64,000 nt of DNA from JAEUHO01 sp046350655 (GCA_046350655.1 JAXMAB010000004.1:682001-746000), one strand, 5' to 3'; positions 33,101-41,391 are shown, counted from the first letter of the stretch. Notes: a model not told the origin generated them from the letters alone. Translations and numbers: made by a program.

Positions 33101-33792
33101 ACGCGATCGCGGTCACCCGGCGCGTGGCCGCCGTCCACATCGAGGCCGTCGCGCTGACGAACATGGGCGACCTCCGCAGCCGGCTCGGCGACCTCGAGGG
33201 CGCGCGGCTCGCGTTCCGCGGCTGCCTCGAGCTCACGCGCGACACGGGCGAGCGCCGCGTCGAGGGGTACGCGCTGAACGGCCTCGGGATGCTCGCGACG
33301 TGGCTCGGCGAGCACGCGGAGGCGCGCCGCCACCTCGACGCGGCGCTCGCGCTGCGCCGCGCCATCGGCCACAAGCCCGGCGAGGCCGACACCCTGCTCG
33401 CGGTCGCCGCCCTCGAGGCGGAGCGGGGCGACGAGGCGGCGGCCGTCGCGGCCCTCGAGGCCGCGCTGCCGGTGGCGCGGGAGGTGGGCGACCCGTCCTT
33501 GCTCGCCCTGGCGCTCCTCTACCGCGCGACGCTGCCCGGCGGCGACGTGGCCGCGGCGCGCGCCGCGCTGGCGGCGCTCGGCGACCGCCTCAAGGTGGAC
33601 GGCCGGCTCGAGGGCCACCACTGCCTGTGGCGCGCGGCCGGCGACCCTGCCGACCTCGCGGCGTCGCGTCGCCTGCTCGACGCGGTCGTGGCCGCGGCGC
33701 CGCCCGCCGCGCGGATCGCGATGCGCGAGCGCGTGCCCCTCTACCGCGCGGTCGCCGACGGGCGCCGCGGGCCCGCCGGCACCGTCCGCTGA
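30124..33792 (+). CDS. Ser/Thr protein kinase-AAA ATPase-TPR protein, intact
   Basis: A 1222-residue cytoplasmic signalling protein. Residues 1-70 form a small helical N-domain (YQRLRELVHAVADTPLPQRE), seen in planctomycete kinases. Kinase: GRGGMGIV (87-94), Lys 109, HRDVKPEN (205-212), DLG (225-227), APEQ. STAND-type ATPase: Walker A GEAGVGKS (400-407) and Walker B VLWVVEDLHHAS (507-518). From about residue 750 to the end there are TPR-like repeats. There is no membrane helix. The start is GTG 30124, with TAGCAT at 30101-30106. It is the full-length paralogue of the broken gene at 14166-17654. The ECF sigma gene 1.5 kb upstream is a possible target. The M28 homologue follows 32 bp later. Confidence 0.94.
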   Translation: MDPARYQRLRELVHAVADTPLPQREARLRALAAGDAALVRDALAMLTDPGVRTEQFVARATPVGEAPGLALAPGVLVGRYRLGAELGRGGMGIVHEAVDVATGAEVALKVLLPGLLALPSVRERFLREARLGLSIAHENVVRGLDVGEADVGGRSVHFLVMERVRGRTLRRLLVEMGTVPEALVREIGRQAAAGLAALHEAGVVHRDVKPENVLLTDDRRVRIMDLGVAKVGGVEVALTVEGQFVGSLQYAAPEQAAGGEVGPAADLYALGVVLHELATGAPPFPGDDAVALLRAHADVVPARANVRNPAVSDFLAEVVATLLEKRPADRFPSAAELARVLAGGEVAPWWAERRRTLRPRRAAPAAAPTRLVGRDRERDVLLAAWREAVDGRGSVVYVEGEAGVGKSRLVDEVVRTATERGALVLRTQFTPGGGAPSLRDALSSAIPETSPETELARRLDVPLPVAAAYAAHLRRRPVPAGSEPLSPAAAGLLAGRLLRSLTDDGPVLWVVEDLHHASPDALRRVPVLARAAEAHRLLFVVTARPGADPATVVSLSLLPASDRIDLGRLDDAAVRALVAAWVGDSVVGARLADVVAPRADGVALFVVEMLRDLERRGLLARGPAGAALGAGALSSVGPPRALRDLLRARLAAVAPADRAVLDLGAVEGVEFDPDLLAKARGVPRLEVLEALGRLERTHELLRSGPRRFRFDHQLLRDTVYEDLSPALRAELHARLADALEVGAPDPLPGDLAVRVVAHRLLGPAPETAARWLWVAVKHLNGAARKAEAYAMLRRALDVPGMLAGTARVDALISTTRFGNHLGRGRELPALWDEAEALLGPDGDPVRRGSVAIGRGYHALDAADFTTAERCAEVARGIYERLGDVHALVDATGVLGKVRWCQGRHEEARALHERAVATARAAGLTLATARADADLAVALHEMGHFADAEARYRASLAVLRAHGDPVNEAITMICLANVLLDQGRRAEAAPLYDDAIAVTRRVAAVHIEAVALTNMGDLRSRLGDLEGARLAFRGCLELTRDTGERRVEGYALNGLGMLATWLGEHAEARRHLDAALALRRAIGHKPGEADTLLAVAALEAERGDEAAAVAALEAALPVAREVGDPSLLALALLYRATLPGGDVAAARAALAALGDRLKVDGRLEGHHCLWRAAGDPADLAASRRLLDAVVAAAPPAARIAMRERVPLYRAVADGRRGPAGTVR

Positions 33793-33812
33793 CGCGCGCC
33801 GGGCCCGCCGCG

Positions 33813-33818
33813 TATCCT
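33813..33818 (+). promoter_or_regulatory. Candidate -10 box of a leaderless transcript (M28 homologue)
   Basis: TATCCT, then CGGCCC, then the GTG at 33825. Confidence 0.55.
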
Positions 33819-33824
33819 CGGCCC

Positions 33825-34997
33825 GTGCGTCGCGCCCTCGCCCTCGCCCTGTTGCTCGCCGCGCCGGTCGTGGCCCGCGCCGCGGACGCGCCGCCCGCGC
33901 CGCGGGCGGCGGACGCCGCGCCCGACGTCGAACGGCTCGTCGCGACCGTGCGCGCACGGGCCGCGCCGGCGCTCGCGGGCGTCGGGACCCCGGCCGACCG
34001 CGAGACCGCCTCGACGTGGCTCGCCGCGGCCCTGCGCGACGCCGGCGCGCGGCCGCTCCCCGGCCGCGACGGGTACGTCGTGGAGCTCCCGCCGCAGCCG
34101 TCGGCCGGCCTGCCGCTCGGCCGCAACGTCGTCGGGTGGGTGCCCGGGGCCGTGCCCGGCGAGCACGTCGTGCTCGCCGCGGCGTACGACGGCCGCCCGC
34201 CGACGACGACCGACACGTTCCTCGCCGCCGACGGCCGCGGCACCGGCCTCGCCGCGGCGCTCGAGGTCACGCGCCTGCTCGCGGCCGGCCCCGCGCCGCG
34301 CCGGGGCGTGATGGTGGCGCTGCTCGACCTCTCCGACCACGGCGAGGCGGGCGCACGCGCGCTCGCGGCGATGCCGCCGCCCGCGGGCTCGCGGCCCGTG
34401 GCGGCGGTCGTGGCGGAGCGCCTCGGTCGTTCCCTCGGGGACGCGATGCCCGGCGCGCTCTTCGTGCTCGGGGCCGAACGCGGCACGGGCCTCGCGTCGC
34501 TGGTGGAGGGGATGCGGGTCCACGCGCCGCTGACGCTGCGCGCGCTCGCGCTCGACCTGCACGCGGAGCCGACGTCGTCGGCGCTCCCGGTCGCGGAGGC
34601 CGGCTGGCCCGTGCTACTCGTGACCGCGGGCGCGTCGAAGGCCGACGGCACGCCGCGCGCCGTCGCGGACGCCGTCGTGCCCGCGACGCTCGCGGCCCGC
34701 ACGGCCGCGCTGCTCGACCTCGTCCGCCGCGTCGCCGACGCGGCGACCGCGCCGACGCCGGTCGAGGCGCCGACCCCGCGGGTCGAGGAGGCGACGACGT
34801 TGCGGGCGCTCGCGGCCGACGTGCTCGCGCGGGCCGCGGCCCTCGGGCTCGACGCGCGGCGCGTCGCGCTCGTCCGCGCGCTCGTCGCGCACCTCGACGA
34901 GGTGCTCGCGCGCGGGCGCGTGACGCCCGGCGAGCGCCTGACCGCGCGGCTGCTCGCCCTGCAGGTCTTCGCGGCGCTGCAGCACCGCGACCGCTGA
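33825..34997 (+). CDS. Secreted M28-peptidase-like protein lacking metal ligands
   Basis: A 390-residue exported protein. The signal peptide runs to about residue 20 (VARAADAPP). The middle resembles the M28 aminopeptidase core: HVVLAAAYDGRPP corresponds to the usual AHYDS strand, LAADGRGTGLAAALEV to the GADDNASG helix, and VALLDLSDHGEAGARAL to the F-x-EEEGLxGS segment. In these positions the expected zinc ligands are mostly changed: His to Ala, the second Asp to Gly, Glu-Glu to Ser-Asp. The protein is therefore probably not an active peptidase and may bind rather than cut. The C-terminal 100 residues are helical. The GTG start is supported by the hexamer 6 nt upstream. Confidence 0.75.
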   Translation: MRRALALALLLAAPVVARAADAPPAPRAADAAPDVERLVATVRARAAPALAGVGTPADRETASTWLAAALRDAGARPLPGRDGYVVELPPQPSAGLPLGRNVVGWVPGAVPGEHVVLAAAYDGRPPTTTDTFLAADGRGTGLAAALEVTRLLAAGPAPRRGVMVALLDLSDHGEAGARALAAMPPPAGSRPVAAVVAERLGRSLGDAMPGALFVLGAERGTGLASLVEGMRVHAPLTLRALALDLHAEPTSSALPVAEAGWPVLLVTAGASKADGTPRAVADAVVPATLAARTAALLDLVRRVADAATAPTPVEAPTPRVEEATTLRALAADVLARAAALGLDARRVALVRALVAHLDEVLARGRVTPGERLTARLLALQVFAALQHRDR

Positions 34998-35011
34998 CGA
35001 AGGCCCGTCGC

Positions 35012-35029
35012 GCGCCGGGCCTCGCGTCC
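35012..35029 (+). repeat. Dispersed palindrome, half copy
   Basis: GCCGGGCCTCGCGTCCCC lies shortly after the stop of the M28 homologue. Confidence 0.65.
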
Positions 35030-35123
35030 CCTCGCGCGGGGCCGCGTCGCGCCGGGGAGCGTCCGCGTCGGTGCCCGCGTCGGTGCCCGCGCGGGGCAGC
35101 GCGCAAGCCCCGTGTCAGGCGCA

Positions 35124-35275
35124 GTCACGGAACAAGATGGTCCGATCCGAGGCCGTGCGTCGGGGCGCGCAGCGCAAGGAACGACGAGGATCGCGGGTTC
35201 CTGACCCGCTGACGAGGAGTGACGCCGCGCGGCGCGCCCCGCCGCCGGCCGAAATCGACTAGATTGTTCCGTGAC
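35124..35275. repeat. 12-bp inverted repeat in the metG leader
   Basis: GTCACGGAACAA at 35124-35135 is the exact complement of TTGTTCCGTGAC at 35264-35275, which ends 19 nt before the metG ATG. A smaller hairpin, GCGGGT with ACCCGC, lies between the arms (about 35193-35209), and TAGATT (35259-35264) overlaps the right arm as a possible -10 box. The region may be a regulatory leader or a pair of operator half-sites. No open frame or transposase is present. Confidence 0.6.
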
Positions 35276-35294
35276 AAGCCCTTAGGGTGCGGGC

Positions 35295-36830
35295 ATGGAT
35301 CCGAAGGCCTTCTACGTCACCACGCCCATCTACTACGTGAACGACGCGCCGCACGTCGGCACGGCGTACACGACCATCCTCGCCGACATCGTGGCGCGGT
35401 ACCACCGGGCCATGGGCGAGGAGGTCTGGTTCCTGACGGGCACGGACGAGCACGGGCAGAAGGCCGCCGACGCGGCCGAGAAGCGCGGGCTGACGCCGAA
35501 GGCCCACTGCGACGAGCTCTCGCAGCGGTTCCGCGACACCTGGGCCCGGATGGGGCTCGCGCCGGACGTCTTCCTCCGCACGACCGAGCCGCGGCACGCG
35601 GCCGTCGTGCAGGCGGTGCTCGCCGACCTGTGGGCGCGGGGCGAGATCTACAAGGCCACGTACGAGGGCTGGTACCACGTCTCCGACGAGATCTTCGTCA
35701 CCGAGAAGGAGATCGAGGAGAAGAAGATCGACCCGAGCAAGCTGAAGCGCATCTCGGAGGAGAACTACTTCTTCCGGATGGGCCGGCAGCGCGACGCGAT
35801 CAAGGCGGCGGTGACGTCGGGGCGGCTCGACATCCGGCCGGAGTCGCGGCGCAACGAGGTGCTCGGCTTCCTCGAGAAGGACCTCGGCGACCTCTGCATC
35901 TCGCGGCCGAAGGCCCGGCTGTCGTGGGGCATCGAGCTCCCGTTCGACCGCGACTACGTGACGTACGTGTGGTTCGACGCGCTGCTCAACTACGTGACGG
36001 GCGCCGGCTACCTCCAGGACGACGCGAAGTTCGCGCGCACGTGGCCCGCCGACCTGCACCTGATGGGCAAGGACATCCTGACGACCCACAGCATCTACTG
36101 GCCCGCGATGCTCCTCGCGGCGGGGATCCCGCTGCCGAAGCGGATCGTCGCGCACGGCTGGTGGCTCGTGGCCGGCGGGAAGATGAGCAAGTCGGTCGGC
36201 AACGTCGTGAGCCCGCTCGCGTACGCCGACACGTTCGGCGTGGACGCGCTGCGCTGGTTCTTCGCGCGCGAGATGGCCGTGGGCCAGGACACGGAGTTCT
36301 CCGACGAGCGGTTCCGCGCGCGGTACGACGGCGACCTCGGCAACGAGTGGGGCAACCTCCTCTCGCGCACGGTGAACATGATCGGGCGGTTCGGCGGCGG
36401 CAAGCTGCCGCGGCCCGCGCTCGCCCTCGGCGGGCCGTCCGAGCCGCGGACGGTCGCCGAGGCCCTGCCGAAGGTCGTGCCGGGGCTCGTCGACGACGTC
36501 GCGTTCCACCGCATCGGCGAGGCCGCGATGGAGCTGCTGCGCGCGGGCAACCGCCACGTCGACGTGACGCAGCCGTGGAAGGCCGCGAAGGACCCGGGCA
36601 AGGGCCCGGTCGTCGCCGACGCGCTCTACACGCTCGCGGAGACGGTCCGCATCGCGTCGGCGCTGCTGACGCCGATCCTGCCGGCGAAGGGCCCCGAGGC
36701 CCTGCGGCAGCTCGGCGCCGACCCGTCGCTCGACCTGCGCCGCGCGCTGCAGTGGGGCGTGGGCGCGCCGGGCACGGCGGTCGTCCCCGGGGCGGTCCTC
36801 TTCCCGCGCATCGAAGCGCCGAAGCCCTAG
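35295..36830 (+). CDS. metG: Methionyl-tRNA synthetase
   Basis: Class I synthetase that charges tRNA-Met. The 511-residue chain is the short form without a C-terminal dimerisation domain. Signature: PHVGTAYT (19-26; second His of HIGH is Thr), TGTDEHGQK near residue 49, VWFDALLNYV, and GKMSKSVGN (from about 295). The connective peptide lacks the zinc-binding cysteines of other MetRS types (EGWYHVSDEIFVTEKEIEEKK), as in the zinc-free subgroup. The anticodon domain ends normally. It converges with the next gene, with only 3 bp between the stops. Its 297-bp leader holds a 12-bp inverted repeat. Confidence 0.96.
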   Translation: MDPKAFYVTTPIYYVNDAPHVGTAYTTILADIVARYHRAMGEEVWFLTGTDEHGQKAADAAEKRGLTPKAHCDELSQRFRDTWARMGLAPDVFLRTTEPRHAAVVQAVLADLWARGEIYKATYEGWYHVSDEIFVTEKEIEEKKIDPSKLKRISEENYFFRMGRQRDAIKAAVTSGRLDIRPESRRNEVLGFLEKDLGDLCISRPKARLSWGIELPFDRDYVTYVWFDALLNYVTGAGYLQDDAKFARTWPADLHLMGKDILTTHSIYWPAMLLAAGIPLPKRIVAHGWWLVAGGKMSKSVGNVVSPLAYADTFGVDALRWFFAREMAVGQDTEFSDERFRARYDGDLGNEWGNLLSRTVNMIGRFGGGKLPRPALALGGPSEPRTVAEALPKVVPGLVDDVAFHRIGEAAMELLRAGNRHVDVTQPWKAAKDPGKGPVVADALYTLAETVRIASALLTPILPAKGPEALRQLGADPSLDLRRALQWGVGAPGTAVVPGAVLFPRIEAPKP

Positions 36831-36833
36831 GGC

Positions 36834-37355
36834 CTACGCCTTCGCGGGCACCGGCAGCACGGTGTGGGGGATCGACTCCTCCTCGAGCACGTCCTTGAGG
36901 CCCTCCCAGGAGGTCGCCTCGGTGCCGAGGAAGTCGGTCGCCGCGTCGCCCGCGACGAGCACCTCGCGCGCGCCGAACGTGCGTGAGAGCTCGAACGCCT
37001 CGCGCAGCGCGATCTGCTTCGCGCGGTCGTCGTCCTCGAACGCCTCGTACTCCGCCTCGGGCCGCGAGAGCGCGACGAAGCCGGGGTAGAGGAGGATGTG
37101 CCCGTGCTCCAGCTTGATCGAGACGCGCACCGTCGTCGGGCGCTCCTTGATCTGCTGGAACACCTCCATGGCGGTCGACGGCGGCGCCACGACGCCCCAC
37201 TCCTCGCCCGTGTCGCCGTCGAGGCAGTCCACCTCGAGGCGTCCGTCCTCGGGGGCGTCGATCGTCTCGAAGCCGGCGCCGAGGAGGCGGTCGAGCGCGA
37301 CGCGGGTCGCCGCCGCGAGCGAACGTTCGGTGTGGATCAGGGTCTCGATGGCCAT
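36834..37355 (-). CDS. Conserved-looking protein of unknown function
   Basis: A 173-residue acidic soluble protein (rich in Glu/Asp) with no family I recognise. It shows alternating strands and helices: ETLIHTERSLAAATRVALDR, WGVVAPPSTAMEVFQQI, and a C-terminal half with REVLVAGDAATDFLGTEA and a final SIPHTVLPVP strand. It has no signal peptide and no membrane helix. The ATG at 37355 is the first plausible start; the frame extends far upstream only as GC-rich filler. It is transcribed toward metG. Confidence 0.65.
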   Translation of the reverse strand: MAIETLIHTERSLAAATRVALDRLLGAGFETIDAPEDGRLEVDCLDGDTGEEWGVVAPPSTAMEVFQQIKERPTTVRVSIKLEHGHILLYPGFVALSRPEAEYEAFEDDDRAKQIALREAFELSRTFGAREVLVAGDAATDFLGTEATSWEGLKDVLEEESIPHTVLPVPAKA

Positions 37356-37508
37356 GGCCGGGCCATGAAACCCCGGACCCCGCCGGTCCGAAGGAAAGGC
37401 CCGGAGCGGGGCCCGCGGCGCCGCCGCCGATGAGGCACGCGGGGCCACGGGACGCGCCCCCGGGGTGCGGGTCCGCGGTCCGGTCTGTCCCCGATCCGGC
37501 CGCCGCGG

Positions 37509-37514
37509 GATCCT
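37509..37514 (+). promoter_or_regulatory. Weak candidate -10 box before the sigma-factor fusion gene
   Basis: GATCCT, one base off TATCCT, is followed by 6 nt and the ATG at 37521. Confidence 0.35.
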
Positions 37515-37520
37515 CTGGGC

Positions 37521-39974
37521 ATGGACCCGCGTCCGCCCGCCACGTTGCCCCCGGATGCCGTGCCGCCCGATGCGCTCGTCGCGCACGCCGGGTTCGTGCG
37601 CGGCCTCGCGTTCGCGATCCTCCGCGACGACGCCGACGCCGACGACGCCACGCAGGAGGCGCTGGTCGTGGGGCTGGCGTCGGGGCCGCGCGACCCGGCG
37701 GCGGCGCGCAGCTGGCTGGCGGCCGTGGTCCGCAACGTGGCGTACCGGTTCCGCCGACGCGAGGCCCGCTCCGAGACCCGCGAGCGCCGGGCCTCGCGTG
37801 CCGAGGCCGCGACCTCCACCGTCGACCTCGTGACCCGCGAGGAGACGCTCCGCTCGGTCGTCGACGCGGTGGGAGCGCTCGACCCCGCGTCGCGCGAGGT
37901 CGTCCTGCTGCGTCACTACGAGGACCTGCCGCCGCGCGCGATCGCGGCGCGGCTTAACCTGCCGGTGGAGACGGTGAAGAAGCGGCTCGTGCGCGCGCAC
38001 GCGACGCTGCGCGCGCGGCTCGACGCCGGCGAGGGCGCGTCGCGCCGGCGTCGCGCGCTCGCGGCGTTCGCGGGGCTGCCGCTGGGCCCACGCGAGGGAA
38101 CCGCGGCCGTGGCCGCGGGGGGAGGAGTGGCGATGGCGTCGGGCACGAAGGCGGCCGCGCTGGCGGCGGCCGCGTTGCTGGTGGTGGGGGGAAGCGTGTG
38201 GGTCGTCGCGGATCGCGACCGCGGGGGCGGCGCGGATCCGAAGGCGCCGTCGGCCCTCGGCGACGGCGGGACGGTCGCGGACGCGGGGTCACCGGCGCCG
38301 GTCGAGGTCCCGCTCGCGGCGTCGGGACGCGAGGCCCGGTCGCCCGCGCTCGCGGCCGTCGCCGCGAAGCGCCGGACGCTCCCGGCTGGTTGGTCGCGCA
38401 GCGCTTGGGGCGGCCTCTCGCTTGCGGTGCCAGACACTTGGAGCACCGACAGGGGGCACGATGCCGAGATGCAGACGTGGAGCGCGCCCGGCACAGACGG
38501 CCGGCCGATCGCGGCCTTCGGGCTCGTGAGTTCCGTCCGGGCCGAGGAACTCCGCGCGAAGCTCCCCGACGAGCGCCGGACGCGGCGCTTGGTCGTCATG
38601 GGCGAGGCGGCGACGTGGACCGAGGTGACGAAGGACGGGAACGTCGCGGCGTTGGTGTCGTTCGACGCACCGACGCCGACGACTCCCGGGATCCACTTCA
38701 TCGCGATCGCGCCCGCCACCCTTTGGAAGGACCACGCGCGCGTCGTCGAGGAGGTGCTCTCGTGGATCGAGCGCGCGTCGACTCCGCCGGGGCCCGCGCC
38801 GACGAGCGACGGCGAACCCGGCGACATGTTGGTGGCGTCGTGGGGCGGGACCGTGCCCGGCGACCGCGTCGAAGGGCGCGTGGTGCGCGGAACGCGCGGC
38901 TTCCCCGGCGCGACCGTGAAACTCCTCCGGGCCTCGATCGTCGCGTCGCTCGAAGGCTTCGAGCCGGCTGCTGTGGTCCGTGAGACCACGACGGCCGACG
39001 ACGGGGTCTTTGCATGGTCGGGGCTCGAGCCGGGGGCATGGGCGGTCGTCGTCGCGGCGCCGGGCGCGGTCGAGCGTCGCACGTTCGTCCAGACGCAGGC
39101 GCCCCCCGCAACGATCTCGCGAGTCGTCGTGGTGCTCGGCACGGCGACGATCGAGGGGCGCGCCTTCGCGCGCGACGGCACGCCCGCCAGCGGGCGGAAC
39201 GTGCTGCTTCTCGAGCAGCGTCCGCGTGGGAGCGCGGCGCAAGCCCGCGTCGTCCTCGACGCGCAGGGACGCTTCCGCGCCACTGGATTGCCCGGTGGGA
39301 CGTGGTCCCTGCGCCTCGACCTCGACGACGACCCGAACGGAGACCACCGCGACACCATCGTCGAGACCGAGGCCCGCAAGACGACGACGGTGACGCTTGG
39401 CACCGAAACGCCGGAGCCGATGTGGACCGGCTCGGTGCACCTCGCGAGCGGTACGCTGCTGCACGACGCGGTCGCGCGGTTGTACATCTCGTCCACGGCA
39501 CGGACCGCGTCGCCCACGATGATCGAACTGCGCACCGACCCCCGGGGGGCGTTCACGCAGCGCCTGCCGCGCGGCCCTTACCACGTGGCATTGATCGGCG
39601 TGCCCCACGTCTCGATGTTCACGTTCGACGTCGTGATCGGCCCGGGCGGCCTTGCACGCGACGTGGTCGTCCCGGGCGTACTCGTGTCCGGCACTCTCGT
39701 GGACGGCGACACGCGCCGGCCGTTCCCGCCGGCGCGGCCCGGGACGGGGCCGGGGGTCTGCATCTTCGCCGCCGGCGAGTCGATCCCGACCTCGCCAGCG
39801 CTCTTCCCACCCGACGAGAACGGCACGTTCCGGCTGTTCGGCGTGCCACCCGGTCGGTACGTCGTGTACGCGAGGCCCGCACCGGGCGACGACCGGGAAG
39901 GCTCGTCCGTCGAGATCGTCGTGCCGGCCGACCGCGACGTCACCGGGCTCACCCTCGACATCCACGCGCCGTAG
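37521..39974 (+). CDS. ECF sigma factor fused to a transmembrane helix and a large exterior domain
   Basis: An 817-residue protein that joins a cytoplasmic sigma factor to an outside sensor-like region. Residues 20-80 are sigma region 2 (AILRDDADADDATQEALV, WLAAVVRNVAYRFRRR) and 105-165 are region 4 (LDPASREVVLLRHYEDLPPR, LNLPVETVKKRLVRAH). One strong helix follows at 210-229. The remaining about 590 residues start with a PsbP/serine-rich-type beta segment (about 285-415). They continue as three to four carboxypeptidase-regulatory-like sandwiches (for example IEGRAFARDGTPASGRNVLL) and end VPADRDVTGLTLDIHAP. Both the region 2-4 linker and the linker after the helix hold palindrome copies. Two similar helix-plus-exterior proteins without sigma domains follow, so the three probably act together. 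Confidence 0.88.
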   Translation: MDPRPPATLPPDAVPPDALVAHAGFVRGLAFAILRDDADADDATQEALVVGLASGPRDPAAARSWLAAVVRNVAYRFRRREARSETRERRASRAEAATSTVDLVTREETLRSVVDAVGALDPASREVVLLRHYEDLPPRAIAARLNLPVETVKKRLVRAHATLRARLDAGEGASRRRRALAAFAGLPLGPREGTAAVAAGGGVAMASGTKAAALAAAALLVVGGSVWVVADRDRGGGADPKAPSALGDGGTVADAGSPAPVEVPLAASGREARSPALAAVAAKRRTLPAGWSRSAWGGLSLAVPDTWSTDRGHDAEMQTWSAPGTDGRPIAAFGLVSSVRAEELRAKLPDERRTRRLVVMGEAATWTEVTKDGNVAALVSFDAPTPTTPGIHFIAIAPATLWKDHARVVEEVLSWIERASTPPGPAPTSDGEPGDMLVASWGGTVPGDRVEGRVVRGTRGFPGATVKLLRASIVASLEGFEPAAVVRETTTADDGVFAWSGLEPGAWAVVVAAPGAVERRTFVQTQAPPATISRVVVVLGTATIEGRAFARDGTPASGRNVLLLEQRPRGSAAQARVVLDAQGRFRATGLPGGTWSLRLDLDDDPNGDHRDTIVETEARKTTTVTLGTETPEPMWTGSVHLASGTLLHDAVARLYISSTARTASPTMIELRTDPRGAFTQRLPRGPYHVALIGVPHVSMFTFDVVIGPGGLARDVVVPGVLVSGTLVDGDTRRPFPPARPGTGPGVCIFAAGESIPTSPALFPPDENGTFRLFGVPPGRYVVYARPAPGDDREGSSVEIVVPADRDVTGLTLDIHAP
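37756..37803 (+). repeat. Complete palindrome copy inside the sigma-factor gene
   Basis: The left arm GACGCGAGGCCCG and right arm CGGGCCTCGCGT enclose about 20 nt. The whole is read in frame as REARSETRERRASRAEA in the linker between sigma regions 2 and 4, the one place where length is free to vary. Confidence 0.8.
38323..38340 (+). repeat. Intragenic palindrome half copy, post-membrane linker 1
   Basis: CGGGACGCGAGGCCCGGT is read as SGREARS about 40 residues after the membrane helix of the sigma fusion. Confidence 0.75.
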
Positions 39975-40033
39975 CGCCGCCGCGGGGCTTCCCGTACGCT
40001 GGCCCGTGCGGGTCGGCGGGAGGAACTTCCCTC

Positions 40034-41362
40034 GTGCGCGTGGACCGAGGCGTCATCGTCGGTGCGCTGCTCTCCGTGCTCGCGGCGATCGCGTGGCTCG
40101 CGTGGCCGCGCGCGGACGACGTCGGTTTGCTTGAGGGGGCGGCGGAGCGCGCGGCGGCCGCGCCGGTCGGCGGGGTCGCCCCGGCGCCACTCGCGGGCTC
40201 GGGACGCGAGGCCCGGCCCGCGCCGGCCACCGGGCCTCGCGTGCCGGAGAACTCGACCGCCCCCGTGGCGTCGCCCGCCGCGCCGACGGCCCCGGGCACG
40301 GTGAAGTTCGTCGGCGGCCGACCCGACGGCCCCGTGGACGTCGCGGTGCGGTCCGCGGAGGCGGTCGCGGCGCGCCTCGGTGCCGGGGATCGTCCGTGGC
40401 GGTTCCTCGACGGGCCGCGGATCGGGCCGACCGCGGACGAGGAGGTCGCGCGCGTGGCTGTCCGTCCGGACGGCCGATACGACGGCGCGGCCCTCGACGA
40501 GCCGGGCGTGGAGGTCGTGTCGTTGGACCCCGGCTGGGTCGTCGTGCGGTCCGAGGGGGCGCGCGGCGGCGGCGTCACGTTGACGCCGGCGTTCACCCTG
40601 CTCGTTGTCGTGGTCGACGACGAGAACGGGGCGGCGCTGCCGCGGTTCGACGCGCGCATCGCCGCGCGGGGGTTGGACGAGGGGGTTTCCGCCCGGAGCG
40701 GCGGGTTCGCGTCGCAGTGGCCGCGCGACGGCGCGGAAGCCTTGGACGTCACGTTGACCGTCGACGCGCTCGGCTACGTCGCCGTGCAGCGCGCGGTGCG
40801 GATCGTCGCGGAACGTCCCGTCGAGCGCATCGAGGTCCGGATGGCGCGCGCGGCGGCGGTCGGGACGGTCGCGATCGAGGTCGTCGGCGCGCCGGCCGGG
40901 CTGTTGGCGCAGGCATTCGACGTCGAGATCCGGTCCTCGGTGGGATCCGGGCAGGACGTCGCGAGGCGTCCGGTGCCCGCGGCCGCCGGTGGCGTGTTCC
41001 GCTTCGAGGTCGAGGAGGGCACGTGGCGGATCCGCCTGCGGCCGCGCGACGCGTCCATCTCGGTCGTGGCGTACGAGGGTTCGGTCGTCGTCGTCGCGCA
41101 GCGGACGACGGACGTGATCTGGCGCGTCCCGCCGTGCGGCGATGTGACGATCCACTACCAAGGATCGTCCTCGGAGCCCACGTACTGGATGTGGCTGCCC
41201 GCGATCGGCGGGACCGCGAGCCTGTTCGATCCCCGCACCTCGTCGCAGCATCGGTTCGTGCCCGTCGGGCGGTACGCGCTCGCGCCGTGGGGCGGCGCGA
41301 ACGGCGCGAACGTCACCGCGGCGGTGACCGAGGGCGAGACGACGGTCGTCGAGTTGAAGTGA
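40034..41362 (+). CDS. Membrane-anchored exterior protein, paralogue of the sigma-fusion exterior region
   Basis: A 442-residue protein with an N-terminal anchor helix (VIVGALLSVLAAIAWLAW) and no lipobox. A low-complexity linker containing SGREARPAPATGPRVP follows (palindrome copy), and then beta-sandwich repeats of the carboxypeptidase-regulatory type. I recognise no enzymatic motif. The start is GTG 40034, preceded by GGGAGG and a TACGCT hexamer. It lies 59 bp after the sigma fusion and 75 bp before a third paralogue, forming a set of three tandem genes that share helix, palindrome linker and exterior sandwiches. Confidence 0.75.
   Translation: MRVDRGVIVGALLSVLAAIAWLAWPRADDVGLLEGAAERAAAAPVGGVAPAPLAGSGREARPAPATGPRVPENSTAPVASPAAPTAPGTVKFVGGRPDGPVDVAVRSAEAVAARLGAGDRPWRFLDGPRIGPTADEEVARVAVRPDGRYDGAALDEPGVEVVSLDPGWVVVRSEGARGGGVTLTPAFTLLVVVVDDENGAALPRFDARIAARGLDEGVSARSGGFASQWPRDGAEALDVTLTVDALGYVAVQRAVRIVAERPVERIEVRMARAAAVGTVAIEVVGAPAGLLAQAFDVEIRSSVGSGQDVARRPVPAAAGGVFRFEVEEGTWRIRLRPRDASISVVAYEGSVVVVAQRTTDVIWRVPPCGDVTIHYQGSSSEPTYWMWLPAIGGTASLFDPRTSSQHRFVPVGRYALAPWGGANGANVTAAVTEGETTVVELK
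40199..40246 (+). repeat. Complete palindrome copy, post-membrane linker 2
   Basis: GGGACGCGAGGCCCGG and CCGGGCCTCGCGTGCC flank a short centre. They are read in frame as GREARPAPATGPRVP, at the same place in the protein as the copies at 38323 and 41595. Confidence 0.8.
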
Positions 41363-41374
41363 CCCCCGCGGGCG

Positions 41375-41391
41375 CGCGGGCCTCGCGTATC
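41375..41391 (+). repeat. Dispersed palindrome, half copy
   Basis: GCGGGCCTCGCGTATC follows the stop of the second exterior protein and overlaps a TATCGT hexamer that may serve as a -10 box for the next gene. Confidence 0.55.

Noticed and set aside
35124..35275. Miniature transposable element bounded by 12-bp inverted repeats before metG
   Set aside because: No target-site duplication is visible, and the right arm lies over the likely promoter, so a regulatory reading is simpler.
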